A stretch of 64,000 nucleotides of DNA, from assembly GCA_013076295.1 (NCBI GenBank), contig RQOL01000479.1:62001-126000 (forward strand). Direction: 5' to 3'. Both the position numbers and the translations under genes were made by a program. The first letter of the stretch is position 1. Each line of letters opens with the position of its first letter. The notes beneath the pieces are model-generated. The model did no database searches. It worked only from the letters and a program-made list of their open reading frames with translations, and had not been told where the DNA came from. The DNA is from Sanderia malayensis (Eukaryota; Cnidaria; Scyphozoa; Semaeostomeae; Pelagiidae). Of this stretch, positions 47,400 through 60,963 are shown piece by piece.

Positions 47400-48754
47400 C
47401 GTGGATAACGAATGTAAAAATACTTCATAATCATCATCAATGGGATGGGAATTGCATGGGGAAAGGAGTTTCATAAGAGTATTGGGCTTGGCTGGTAAGG
47501 CAAAGAAGGCAGCCACAAAATGAAAAGAACCGTCAACGAAAATATTTTAACAAAATCAAAGCCACTGAAACATTTAGGTACAGCATTAAACACTCTTTCC
47601 CAAATTATTAAATATAAAGAGCCATGAAACATAAGAGGAGTTGTCAATTTTGGCCTCAAGAAACTATATGTTAACAAACAATGAGTGAAATACAATTGGC
47701 GTAAGCAATTATATGGGAACTTGAATGGGGTGAAACTAAAAAATTAAGGCTACTTACTCCTGAGCTGCGGCAAAATGAATGTTTCTCTCAGCTTTACTTT
47801 CTCTTATTTCAGCATTAAGTTCCGTTTCGATCCAAGATTTGGGAAACGAATATTTGGACAGGACAACCACGACCAGCATGATAAATTGCTACGTTGACGA
47901 AACATAGCATAAATCAAAATCATGCAACAAATTCTATTGTTATGCAGCCTCGTTTGGACGTGATTATCTGATTGAGCTTGATTGGCTAACAATTAACCCA
48001 GCCCAGACCCAACCCATGAAAGAAAAGAAGACTGAACTCAACAAAGAACATGCTGGCATTGCGTCCTTCCTTTCGTCTTTTTTGCTCTTGCACTGGGTCA
48101 CTGGCGATGGTAAGTAGGTTTTGCACATCGTTTTATATCATTGCGATCTTTTAAGTTACATCTTTAAAATGAATCTGTAGGGTTTCTGTGAAGGTTTTGA
48201 TTCATTTTCCCAGCGTATAAGACTTGAGGAAATATAGTATTTCATAAAATCCCTTGAGAGTAGGCCACATTTAAGAAGAACGGATGCTAGAGTTAAGATA
48301 CATTGTCTGCATTGGAAAATGAGATAAGATTGTTTGCTTCTTACGTTTTATTACATCTATTATTCGTGAATTTTAGGTAGTGCATAATTTGTGTGGTACG
48401 ATGTCAAAGAAGGGAATTGTTGACTGCTCTTCTTTTGGTAAGTATTGAAATATAGGAGCCCATGACGCATGCGAAAGGCCATCTAGTTCATTTATAAAGA
48501 CGGTTTTTTGAAGTACATTTCTTGCGAATTGTTACGGTTTGTTAGGATGTTAAAGAAGAGTTTAAAGGTACTTTTGGTGAAATGCATGGTTTTTCAAAGG
48601 TAATAGTCTTGTTATTATTTTCGCAATTTTATTATTATTAATTGGTATGCAAATGTGCCCTTGTACACGTTTTAACAATTAAACAAAACAAACAAATAAC
48701 AGTGGAAGAATACGAACAAAAGACAAACATTAACACAATTACAGTTACATTTAC

Positions 48755-48916
48755 CTTGTGTCTCTGCCCCTAATTAAACATAAAATTTCTTCGGTTGGCA
48801 CGTCTGCCCACATGCACCTTGTTTTTTCTTCATTTTTTTGTTTATTTTTTTTGTTTTCTTTTTTATTTTTTTTGAATCTGTTTTTGTTAAGAATTTTTAT
48901 TCTTATTTCCTTAGAT
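48755..48916 (-). pseudogene. Helitron second gene, copy B, exon c (cut by gap)
   Basis: The same exon c as copy A, including MWADVPTEEILCLIRG and the donor ACACAAG|GTAAAT. It is cut by the N-run three bases before its acceptor. Exons a and b would lie in the gap. The sequence shown is open. Confidence 0.6.
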
Positions 48917-49016
48917 NNNNNNNNNNNNNNNNNNNNNNNNNNNNNNNNNNNNNNNNNNNNNNNNNNNNNNNNNNNNNNNNNNNNNNNNNNNNNNNNNNNN
49001 NNNNNNNNNNNNNNNN
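48917..49016. other. Assembly gap (100 N) inside U4
   Basis: A placeholder gap. By alignment to Helitron A it should hold exons a and b of the second gene, the 8485-10900 equivalent and most of the Rep-helicase gene. Confidence 0.99.
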
Positions 49017-50421
49017 ACATTTGTTGTATTGCTTTTTGAGTTGAGTTCCTCTCGGAAGTACTTCGCTTCACAGTGAATACATGTTCTGGTCATTTTCCCA
49101 AGATGATGAGGCATTGGGGAGAATTGAGGAATTTCAAGAATAGGTTGATTTACTTCCCTTTCTTGAGGTTCGATGGGTTGGGGGACATCATCTTGGTGTT
49201 GGATTTCGTCATGCATTTCAACTTCTTGTGGTTGTACCGCTATTTGATTCTCTTCATTCTCATTTTCAAGGTTGGGTTGCAATTCCATAGCAGCAGGCAA
49301 TATTTGTGGATCCTGAAATGCAATGCAATCTAAGTTAATATAATTCAATCATGTGTTTTGAAATGCATAAAACTGAAACTTGTGAAGATATGTCTATTTA
49401 GAGAGTAAAATAATTTCCTGACATGGTACTATGGAGATGACTGGTGTATTTTAAGCCAATTGTGATGGTAGTCTGTTTTACCTGATTATCATGTGGAATT
49501 GGAATGTGTTGTTCCACGTTGATTTCATCAGGTTGTGCTGGCCTTTCAATTTCATTATTTTCATTTTCAATATGTGTTTGGGGTTGCATCTGCATTGGCC
49601 GCATCTGTTGATAATGAAAATTAAATTAAATTAGTTATTTTAGTCATTAGTTAATAGAAATTTTAATGTCATTACTGTGTGACTATGTAAATTGATATAA
49701 ATATACATGGGAACTTATAATTATACATGTCTCAAGTAGGGAAATTGCATGAGGGATTTGGGTTATGGAAAATGGAGTTGCCTAACTGTAGTTAGCTTTT
49801 GTTAACAATTTTTTTTACCTCATTGTCATTTTGAGCTTGATTTACATTAAGCATCTCCACATCTGCCGTTTGTATTGCTGCTGGACCTTCATGATTACGA
49901 TTCAGAAGGGGTGGTTGCAACTGCATAACCATCTGCGGTACCTGCAGATGGAAAAATATTGATAATTTGGTTGATATAATAACTGATTTAATTTTGATAG
50001 TTTTTAATTACAAAAAGCTGTATAATATATGGTTGACGTGATTGGAAAAGTTTAGCAGAAATTATTGAGTTGTGTACCTGAAGTTGAGGGCCAGTGCTGC
50101 AGGATATTGTAAGCCAATGTTTATTGGTTGCGGTACTGCTATAAGTCCATAGTGGGGAAGCATCGCAGGTAGTTGCCATGGCACATACAGTGCTTGCATC
50201 TGTGGATAATGAACTGGGAGTGGTTGATATTCTGGGGCTGGTTGCTGAGGGTATTCTTGCTGCAACTGGTGAAGATCATTCACTGCTCCCTGTACCGTAT
50301 TATCGGGTGGTAAATCAGCAGGATGAGGCTGTTGGTTATTCTCACGACTTCGGCGATTTGCTTTCCTTACTTGATCGCAGCGCCTTGAGCCGGTGATGCT
50401 TTTTCTGGCTTTTTTTGGCAT
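49017..50421 (-). pseudogene. Helitron Rep-helicase, copy U4, exons 1-4
   Basis: Exon 1 is 50078-50421 (ATG at 50421, MPKKARKSITG), exon 2 is 49819-49941 and exon 3 is 49482-49604 (41 codons each, phase 0). Exon 4 runs from 49312 into the gap. Exons 1-3 are open. Exon 2 has the base that copy A has lost. Exon 4 has a one-base T deletion before the second zinc-ligand pair, which copy A lacks. It is about 97% identical to A by eye. The Rep and helicase domains are hidden by the gap. Confidence 0.85.
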
Positions 50422-51224
50422 TTTGCGAGAGATGATATAAAAAAAGAAAAAAATGTGTTTTATATGCAACCCAATTTAAGTGAAAATGTTAATATTTGAA
50501 ATAAGAGTGATTTTTGTGAGCAAGTGGATGGGTTTTGTTGTTTTTTGGTGAGCTGCAAGATAAAATAAATAATTTAAAGCATAATTGTAAGAAATGTTTG
50601 AAATTACTGTTGATCGTGGAATTAAATTATTGGTTATTTAAAGTTCCAAATAAAAATATTGGAGCACTTTATCTTATGACCTACATCACTCTTTCTATTG
50701 TGTTCTTCAAGACTAAAAGGAAAACAGTTGCGATAATGTATAAATTGGAAAAGTTAATCACCCATTTGATGTGTTTGTGAAGGCTAGATTTTATTTGCAT
50801 TATGCAGTTAATTTGCTTTTTATTGATAAGAAATTGTTGTGATTGTTCAGCTAAGTAGTTAAGCTTCAGATTTGGGAGATCAATGTACATTACAGGGTGA
50901 GGCATTTAAACATTAACTAAAATGGGCTTTGTATAACAACAATTGTTATGACACTCACCAAATATTTTGAGGAATCAACTTTCTTGAAACCCTGTTTTTA
51001 GAAAAGAAGAAAGATGATTTGGATGAATTTATTATCTTGTAAAAAGAAAGTTGCCATTAATACTAAGGAATGTTTAACATGTTTAACTTGTATATTATTG
51101 TGTTGATTGAAATAAGAATAAAATGTCATGCTGAAGTGAAGGAGTGAAATACTTACTTTATAAAAAAACTTCACTTTACTTTACTTTACTTTACAACAAA
51201 ACTGGCTGGATATTAACCCAGAAG

Positions 51225-51293
51225 CCAGATGACAGAAACGCTAAAAACCAGATGACAGAAACGGTAAAAAAGACAGTGCATTGCGATGCAATG
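51225..51293. repeat. Paired 23-bp repeats plus hairpin (U4)
   Basis: Direct repeats at 51225 and 51248, and the inverted repeat CATTGC-GAT-GCAATG at 51279-51293, arranged as in copies A and B. Confidence 0.6.
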
Positions 51294-52259
51294 AAAGACA
51301 ACCTGGCCTTAAAGAAGACGCTGTTGGTGTAAATATGGATTGTTTAGGAAAGGTAAATTTCAACATTCAACTTACCAATAACAAAGTAAAACAATCTTTG
51401 TAAGATTTTTTCTCAATATATAGATAATTATTATTTTCTTCCAATTTCTAACAACGTTAGATGTTGAACAAAAATTTTACATTTGCTGTAGCAAGAAAGT
51501 AAACACGCAATTGCTATTTTAAATTCGCGCCAATTTGAAAGTTTTGTGGCCTCTATTCGGCGGCGTGCCTCGTTGTTGTTATTATTATTATTATGATGAT
51601 TCATTCTGTTTTGTCGATCTCTAAGTATAAGAAGAAATAATTTGGTGGACTTTATTATGCAAGATATCTAGAAATAGATCATTTCTCACCATGGCGTTGT
51701 GGGGATTTTGATGGTGAAGGTTGTTGAACACAACAACAGGAAAAACATGTTCCACCACGGACACATGGAGAATGAAGTACATTGATTTTATTTTTGGTGA
51801 TCTGTTATATCTTCAGAAATATTGCTGTTGGTAAAAATACCAATAATAAGAGTAGGCCATGGAAGGTTGACCAAAGGTAAGAAGGTTTTATACGTTGTTT
51901 GAGTGGGTGAATACATGAGGTGGAAGTAATTAATGATTTGCAGTTACAATAAATGACTTACATTTATAGACTTGAGGCCACATGAAAAGAACTGAGATGA
52001 GCCAACATGCTATAAAGTAGATTACATGATTTCTTGTTGTTTTTCAGGAGCCCAGACATAAAGTGAATGTTTGTGGTCATTCCTTGTGAACATTATTATA
52101 GTTAGGTGAGTTCATTTTAAGATTTGTTAATTGAAGATCATTTGTTCAAAAAGAAGGACAGTGTCTGTTTTGCAGTGTTTTTTTTAATGAATTACAAAAG
52201 TTAGAAATAGAAGCACTGCATATTAATATTAACATACTTACTATAGATACTATACATAA

Positions 52260-52694
52260 ATATATACATAAATACATACCCTATATACTATGTATAAAAA
52301 TACTATACATAATATACATACATACCTACATACATAAATACATACATACATACATACATACATACATACATACATACATACATACATACATACATAGATA
52401 CATACATACATACATACTACATACATACCCTACATACATACCTAATACTCCTACATACATACCCTACATACATACCCTACATACATACCCTACATACATA
52501 CCCTACATACATACCCTACAATAATACCTACATAATACCTACAATACATACCCTACAACACATACCCTACATAAGATACCCTACAATACATACCCTACAA
52601 TACATACCCTACAATAAATACCCTACAATAAATACCCTACAATACATACCCTATAATACAATACCCTACAATACAATACCCTACAATACTATGA
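52260..52694. repeat. Satellite array in U4
   Basis: CATA units, then CCCTACATACATA, then CCCTACAATACATA units, bounded by the rep 5' region on one side and module M7 on the other. Confidence 0.93.
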
Positions 52695-53936
52695 CTGTTC
52701 TAAAACACTTGAAGGTGGAGGTCGAATCTTCCCCCCTGGCAGCGCCCACCCTGCCGCCCCCCTGAAAGCCGTTTCTGAAAGTTGATAACTTCAGTGTGAA
52801 GTTTGAAAAAAAAATAGTTGCCTTCAAAAATTTAATCAATCCTGGAAAATTTAAACTCAATGTGTGATAAAATATATATCAAACTGTAGGTAAGAAAACA
52901 GCGAATCCGATAAAAATGCTGACATTTGTTAGCTGTGTTGTTTGTAATTTTAAGCGAGCATTTGCTGCAGGCAAAGACAAAAACCGTGAAAAATTAAATT
53001 CCTCAGCCAACTTTAAAAACACAAAAATTCCCCTAACTTGGTCAAAATTTGTCCATTTTAACTCAAATTACACAAACACGAAGCTAATAGCTTGGCGAAC
53101 ATTTATCGACAGTATTTGGGTGAAAAAAACAAAGTTTTTGGAGCTTAAAAATTAATTTTCGCAAATGCAAAACCCACGCGTGTTGCGTGAAAATTTCGTG
53201 TTTTCCAGCAAAACCCAATCTCGGCTAAAAGTGTCCAAAAACAGAGGAAAATCAACAAAACAAAAAAAACAAAGCCACATAACTTTAGTTCTGGTGTAAA
53301 TAAAACGGTTATCGAAAGTTTAAATGGAGGAAATCGGCCCAGAACAACCCGAGAAAATCAAAATTGTCTTCGTGTTTTGGTTAGGCCCTCGAGCCGAAAG
53401 AAAAACGTGAGGTGAAACAAAGCAAAACTCGTGCTATTTAAAGCCAAAAACAATTGAATAAAGGAAATACCTTGAAATAATTGTCCACCAATTGTCTCCA
53501 CAGGTCTTGACAACAATTGACACGTCTTTACAATTGATTTCCGACACGTATTCACGTTTAAACCCGAGCAACTTGCCGCCCTTTCAACCAAAAAAAAACG
53601 TGCTTCTCCCTACTCGTTTTGCATCTCATTAACTCCGTCCTCGGAACTTTCTAGAAGGTCGGAACACAAAATGGGTCATAACTCCCGAACGGCTGGGGTT
53701 AGAAATTAGCGGATTGCTTTACTTTGATCAGCGCGATGCAGCGATCATTTTGATACTAATTTGAACCCTTATTGACCCCCAGGAAAAAAGCCTTTATGAT
53801 ATCAAGCCCCGCTCCTTTGATCCCATTGTTTGGTCGAACGTTGTCATTGTTTGGTGGAACGTCGATTGTGCCGGGGACAATGGCCCATTGTTCAGCGCCT
53901 CCGGGTCACGTGTGATCGTAGAATAGTATATATAGA
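52695..53936 (-). repeat. Helitron 5' module M7
   Basis: The 5' module of U4. Like M1 of Helitron A, it lacks one ~230-bp arm of the internal direct repeat present in the gene-less elements. It shares GTGAAAAATTAAATTCCTC with M1. Confidence 0.8.
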
Positions 53937-56900
53937 CTAGCCAGGGGCCCGGGCGTGACGCTCCCTCCCTGGAGCCCCCCAAGCAACAAAAGTTTAATGT
54001 GGTTGGCGCGCTTCGCGCGCTGCATTCTCTAGCGCTCATGCCCTTACATACATACCTACGTACATGCATACTTACATACATACATACATACATACCTACA
54101 TACATACATACATACATACATACATACATACCCTACAATACATACCTTACAATACATACCCTACAATACATACCCTACAATACAAACCCTACAATAAATA
54201 CCCTACATTACATACCTTACAATACATACCCTACAATACATACCCTACAATACATACCCTACAATACATAACCTACAATACATACCCTACAATACATGCC
54301 CTACATAACATACCCTACAATACATACCATACAATACATACCCTACAATACAAACCCTACAATACATACCAAACAATACATACCCTACAATACATAACCT
54401 ACAATACATACCCTACAATACATACCCTACTATACATACCATACAATACATACCCTACAATACATACCCTACAATACATACCCTACAATAAATACCTGAC
54501 AATACATACCCTACATTACATACCCTACAATAAATGCCCTACAATACATACCCTACAATACATACCCTAGAATAAATACCCTACATTAAATACCGTACAA
54601 TAGATACCCTACAATACATACCCTACAATACATACCTACCTAAAATACCCTACAATACATACCCTACAATACATACCCTACAATACATACCCTACAATAC
54701 ATACCCTACAATACATACCCTACTATACATACCCTACAATACATACCCTACAATACATACCCTACATAACATACCCCACAATACATACCCTACAATATGC
54801 ACCCTACAATGCATACCCTACAATACATACCCTACAATACATACCCTACAATACATACCCTACAATACATACCTTACAATACATACCCTACAATACATAC
54901 CCTACAATAGATACCCTATAATACATACCATACAATACATACCCTACAATAAATACCCTACAATACATACCCTACAATACATACCCTAGAATAAATACCC
55001 TACAATAAATACACTACAATAAATACCCTACAATACATACCCTACAATACATACCCTGCAGGACATACCCTACATAACATACCCTACAATACATACCCTA
55101 CATACATACCCCACAATACATACCCTACAATACATACCCTACGATACATACCCCACAATGCATACCCTACACTACATACCCTACAATACATACGCTACAA
55201 TAAATACCCTACAATTCATGCCCTACAATACATACCCTACAATACATACCCTACAATACATACCCTACATTACATACCCTACAATACATACCCTACAATA
55301 CATACCCTACAATACATACCCTACATACATACCCTACAATACATACCCTACAATACATACCCTATGATACATACCCTACAATACATACCCAACAATACAT
55401 ACCTTACAATACATACCCTAAAATACATACCTTACCATACATACCCTACAATACATACCTTACAATACATACCCTACAATACATACCTTGCAATACATAC
55501 CCTACAATACATACTACGACGCAACATTTCTAAAAAAGTAAAGGTGGGAGGTAGGATCCTCCCCCCTGGCAATCAACCGCCCAGCGCCCACCCTGCCGCC
55601 CCCCTGAAAGCCGCTTCTGAAAGTTGATAGCTTCAGTGTGAAGTTGGAAAAAAAAAGTTTCCTTCAAAAATTTTATGAATCCTGGAAAATTTAATCTCAA
55701 TCTGTAATAAAAAATATATCAAACTGTAGCTGAGGAAACAGCGAATCCGATAAAAATATTCACATTTCTTAACAGTGTTGTTTTGAATTTTAAGATGGTA
55801 TTTAGTGGAGCCCAATAACTAAGCCGTGAAAAAATTATTCATCAGCCAACTTTAAAAACACAAAATTTCCCCTAACTTGATCAAAATTTGTCCATTTTAA
55901 CTCAAATTAGACCAACAGGGAACTGATACCTTGGCGAATAAGTATCGAAAGTACTTGGGTGCATTTGAGATGCTTTTCGCAAATTTATTTGGGTATTTTT
56001 GAAGCTCAAGACTTGATTTTCTTGACCAAAATTGGCCGTGAAATCAAACCCTTGCAAAAAATAGCAATTTAAACACGATTCACCAACTTTCAAATTCATT
56101 TAGCGTGGCCCATTTTTGTCCTACACACCCCACGAAAATATCAACATGAAGCTAATAGCTTGGCGAACATTTATCGAAAGTATTTTTGTGAAAAAAACGA
56201 AATACTTTGGAAGGTTTGGAAGGTTAAAAAAAGTTTTGGGAGGTTAAAAAACAATTTTCGCAAATGCAAAACACACCCTGTTGCTTGAAAATTTCGTGTT
56301 TTCCAGCAAAATCCAAACTCGGCTAAAACTGTCCAAAAACAGAGGAAAATCAGCAAACCAAAAAGGACAAAGCCATATAGCTTTAGTTCTTGTGTAAATA
56401 AAGCGTTATCGAAAGTTTAAATGGAGAAAATCGGCCCAGTAGGACCCGAGAAAATCAAAATTGTCTTCGTGTTTTGGTTAGGCCCTCAAGCCGAAAGAAA
56501 AACGTGAGGAGAAACAAAACAAAACTCGTGCTATTTAAAGCCAAAAACAATTGAATAAAGGAAATACCTTGAAATAATTGTCCACCAATTGTCTCCACAG
56601 GTCTTGACAACAATTGACACGTCTTTACAATTGATTTCTGGCACGTATTCGTGGTTAAAGCCGAGTAACTTGCCGCCCGTTCAACTAAAAAAACATGTGC
56701 TTCTCCCTGCTCGTTTTGCATCTCATTAACTCGGTCCTCGGAACTTTCTAAAAAGTCGGAACACAAAATGGGCCATAACTCCCAAACCGCTTGGCGTAGA
56801 AATTAGCCACATACTTTGCTGTCATCAGCACAATGCAGCGATCATTTCTATACCAATTTGCACCCTTATTGACCTCCAAAAAAAAAGCTATTATGGATAC

Positions 56901-57011
56901 AACGAAATTCCTTTGATCCCATTGTTTTTTCGAACGTCGATTGTTCAAAAAACAATAGCCCATTGTTCACCGTCGGCAGGTCACGTGTGATCGTAGAATA
57001 GTATATATAGA
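53937..57011 (-). mobile_element. Element U5 (non-autonomous Helitron)
   Basis: A 3.08 kb element: 3' module with CTAG (53937-54043), satellite array (54044-55513) and 5' module M8 (55514-57011). In the 3' outer stem, CCAGGG pairs with CCCTGG, where S+ has CCGGGG/CCCCGG. No gene is seen. Confidence 0.87.
54044..55513. repeat. Satellite array in U5
   Basis: A CATA lead-in, then about 100 units of CCCTACAATACATA with many single-base variants. A variant string (TAGATACCCTATAATACATA) is shared with the U6 array, which suggests that the two arrays descend from one. Confidence 0.95.
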
Positions 57012-59506
57012 CTATCCGGGGGCCCGGTCGCTACGCTCCCTCCCCGGAGCCCCCCAAGCAACAAAAGTTTAATGTGGTTGGCACACTTCACGCGCTGCAT
57101 TCGCTATCGCTCATGCCCATACATACATACATACATACATACATACATACATACATACATACCCTACAATACATACCCTACAATACATACCCTACAATAC
57201 ATACCCTACAATACATACCCTACAATACATACTCTACAATACATACCCTACAATACATACCCTACAATACATACCCTACAGTACATACCCTACAATACAT
57301 ACCCTACAATACATACCCTACTATACATACCTTACAATACATACCCTACAATACATACCCTACAATAAATACCCTACAATACATACCCTGCAATACATAC
57401 CCTACAATACATACCCTACATAACATACCCTACAAGACATACCCTACAATACGTACCCTACAATGCATACCCTACAATCCATACCCTACATTACATACCT
57501 TACAATACATACCCTACATAACATACCCTACAATACATACCCTACAATACATACCCTACATAGCATACCCTACAATACATACCCTACAATACATACCCTA
57601 CAATACATACCCTACAATAAATACCTTACAATACATACCCTACAATAGATACCCTATAATACATACCTTACAATACATACCCTACAATAAATGCCCTACA
57701 ATACATACCCTACAATACATACCCTAGAATAAACACCCTACAATAAATACCGTACAATACATACCCTACAATACATACCCTACAATACATACCCTACAAT
57801 ACATACCCTACACTACATACCCTACAATATATACCCTACAATCCATACCCTACCATACAAACCCTACAATACATACCCTACAATACATACCCTACAATAC
57901 ATACCTTACAATACATACCCTACAATACATACCATACAATACATACCCTACAATACAAACCCTACAATACATACCCTACAATACATACCCTACAATACAT
58001 ACCCTACAATACATACCCTACAATACATACCCTACAATACACACGACGCCACATTTCTAAAGAAAGTAAAGGTGGGAGGTCGAATCTTCCCCCCTGCCAC
58101 GCGACCGCCCGGCGGCCACGCTGCCCCCCTGAAAGCCGCTTCCGAAAGTTGATAGCTTCAGTGTGAAGTTTGAAGAAAAAAGTTGCCTTCAAAAATTTAA
58201 TCAATCCTGGAAAATTTAAACTCAATCTGTAATAAAAAATATATCAAACTGTAGCTAAGGAAACAGCGAATCCGATAAAAATATTCACTTTTCTTAACAG
58301 TGTTGTTTTGAAATTTAAGGGAGTATTTAGTGGAGCCCAACAACAAAGCCGTGAAAAAATTTATTCATCAGCCAACTTTAAAAACACAAAAATTCCCCTA
58401 ACTTGGTCAAACTTTGTCAATTTTAACTCAAATTACACCAACAGGAAGCTGATACCTTGGCGAATAAGTATCGAAAGTAATTGGGTGCATTTGAAATGCT
58501 TTTCGCAATTTTAGTTGTACATTTTTTAAGTCCAAGACATGATTTTCTTGATCAAAAATAGCCGTGAAATCAAAACCCTGCAAAAAATAGCAACTGAAAC
58601 ACGATTCACCAACTTTCAAATTCAATTAGCATGACCAATTTTTGTCCTACACACCCCACGAAAATATCAACATGAAGCTATAGCTTGGCGAACATTAATC
58701 GAAAGTATTTGGGGGAAAAAAACAAAGTTTTGGCAGGTTTAAAATTTAATTTTCGCAAATGCAAAACACACGCGTGTTGCGTGAAAATTTCGTGTTTTCC
58801 AGCAAAACCCAATCTCGGCTAAAACTGTCCAAAAACAGAGGAAAATCAAGAAAACAAAAAAAACAAAGCCATATAACTTTAGTTCTCGTGTCAATAAACA
58901 GTTATCGAAAGTTTAAAGGGAGAAAATCGGCCCAGAACGACCCGAGAAAATCAAAATTGTGTTCGTGTTTTGGTTAGGCCCTCGAGCCGAAAGAAAAACG
59001 TGAGGTGAAACAAAACAAAACTCGTGCTATTTAAAGCCAAAAAACAATTGAATAAAGGAAATACCTTGAAATAATTGTCCACCAATTGTCTCCACAGGTC
59101 TTGACAACAATTGACACGTCTTTACAATTGATTTCCGGCAGGTATTCACGCTTAAACCCGAGCAACTTGCCGCCCGTTCAACGAAAATAACACGTGCTTC
59201 TCCTTGCTCGTTTTGCATCTCATTAACTCCGTCCTCGGAGCTTTCTAGAAAGTCGGAACACAAAATGGGCCATAACTCCCGAACCGTTAGGAGTAGAAAT
59301 TAGCGGAAAGCTTTACTGTGATCAGCGCAATGCAGCGATCATTTCTATACCCTTCCACCCTTATTGACCCGCCAGGAAAAAAGCCTTTTTGATCACAACG
59401 AAATTCCTTTGATCCCATTGTTTGGTCGAACGTCGATTGTTCAAAAGACAATGGGCATTGTTCACAGTCGGCGGGTCACGTGTGATCGTAGATTATATAA
59501 TAGAGA
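57012..59506 (-). mobile_element. Element U6 (non-autonomous Helitron)
   Basis: A 2.50 kb element: 3' module ending ATAG (57012-57118, one change from CTAG), array (57119-58042) and 5' module M9 (58043-59506). It is very similar to U5 apart from array length. Confidence 0.86.
57119..58042. repeat. Satellite array in U6
   Basis: A CATA lead-in and about 62 units of the 14-bp repeat, shorter than in U5. Confidence 0.95.
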
Positions 59507-60963
59507 CTAGCCGGAGGCACTCGCTACGCTCGCTTCCCGGAGCCCGTCAAGTGCAAAAAGTTTAATGTGGTACCCTGGATAATCAATGGAAAAGTACTTC
59601 ATAATCATCATCAATGGGATGGGAATTGCATGGTGAAAGGAGTTTCATAGGAGTATTGGGCTTGGCTGGTAAGGCAAAGAAGGCATCATCCACAAAGTGA
59701 AAAGAATTGTCAACAAAAATATTATAACAAAATTAAAGCCACTGAAACATGTGGGTACAGCATTAAACACTTTTTTCCAAAAATTAAATATAAAAAAGCC
59801 ATGAAACATAAATGGAGTTGTCAATTTTGGCCTCAAGAAAGTATATGTTAATGAGTGAAATACAATTGGCCTAAGCAATTATATAGGAACTTGAATGGGG
59901 TGAAACTAAAAATAAACGTTTGATGTGAATGAATGTTTGATGTTTGATGTGAATGAAATGAATGTTTCTGTCAGGCTTACTTTCTCTTATTTCAGCATCA
60001 AGTTCCGTTGCGATAAAAGATTTCGGAAACAAATATTAGTGCAGCATAACCCGAAGATGAAAAAATTGCTACGTTGAGGAAACATAGCATAAATCAAAAA
60101 TCATACCACAAATTCTATGTTATGCAGCCCCGTTTTGACGTAATTATCTGATTGAGCTGGATGGCTAACAATCAACTCAACCGAGACCCAACCCTGAAAG
60201 AAAGAAGAGTGAACTCAACAAAAGAACATGCTGGCATGGGATTGCATCTTTCCGTTCGTCTTTTCTGCCCTTTCACTGTGTCACTGGCGATGGTAAGTAG
60301 GTTGTCCACATCGTTTTATATCATTGCGATCTTTCAAGTTAAATCTTTAAAATAAATCTGTAGGGTCTTTGTGAAGGTTTTCATTCATTTTCCCAGCGTA
60401 TAAGACTTGAGGAAATATGGTATTTCATAAAATCCCTTGAGAGTAGGCCACATTTAAGAAAAACGGATGCTAGAGTTAAGATACATTGTCTGCATTGGAA
60501 AATAAGATCAGATTTTGTGCTTCTTACGTTTTATTACATCTATTATTTGTGAATTTAGGTAGTGCATAATTTATGTGGTGCGATGTCAAAAAAGGGAATT
60601 GTTGACTGTTTTCTTTAGGTAAGTATTGAAATATAGGAGCCCATGAGGCATGCGAAAGGCCATCTAGTTCATTTATAAAGACGGGTTTTTGAAGTACATT
60701 TGTTGCAAGTTTTTAGGGTTTGTGTCACAGGATGTAAAAGAAGTGTTTAAAGGTACTGTTGGTAATAAATATTTTTTGGCCAAATGCATGGTTTTTGAAA
60801 GGTAATAGTCTTGTTATTATTTTCCATTATTATACTCATTGTTGATTATTATTTATTAATATCTAATTACAACACCTTTTAATAGTTAAACAAAACCAAC
60901 CAATAACATGGAAAGAGAAGCAACAAAAGACAAACATGAAAATGGTATGACATACAATAAGTT

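Larger units (their letters stand above)
46524..53936 (-). mobile_element. Element U4: gene-bearing Helitron with both termini
   Basis: The 5' end is at 53936 (TCTATATATACTATTCTACG) and the 3' CTAG at 46524-46527. On the minus strand the order is 5' module M7 (52695-53936), array (52260-52694), rep 5' region and exons 1-4 (49017-50421), N gap, second gene (exon c, 48755-48916) and 3' module. The gap flanks match 7296 and 15735 of Helitron A. About 8.4 kb is therefore probably missing, and the true size would be near 15.8 kb. Confidence 0.8.

Noticed and set aside
54064..54570. Long open frames with [18 protein letters not shown] or MYVCMYVC throughout the arrays (also 27780-28248, 32513-32971, 40127-40708, 57074-57727)
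   Set aside because: The 14-bp and 4-bp repeats happen to lack stops in some frames. They carry no coding signal.
39817..59510. CRISPR-like array (repeated modules with spacers)
   Set aside because: Eukaryotic context. The units are kilobase elements and 14-bp satellites with no unique short spacers.
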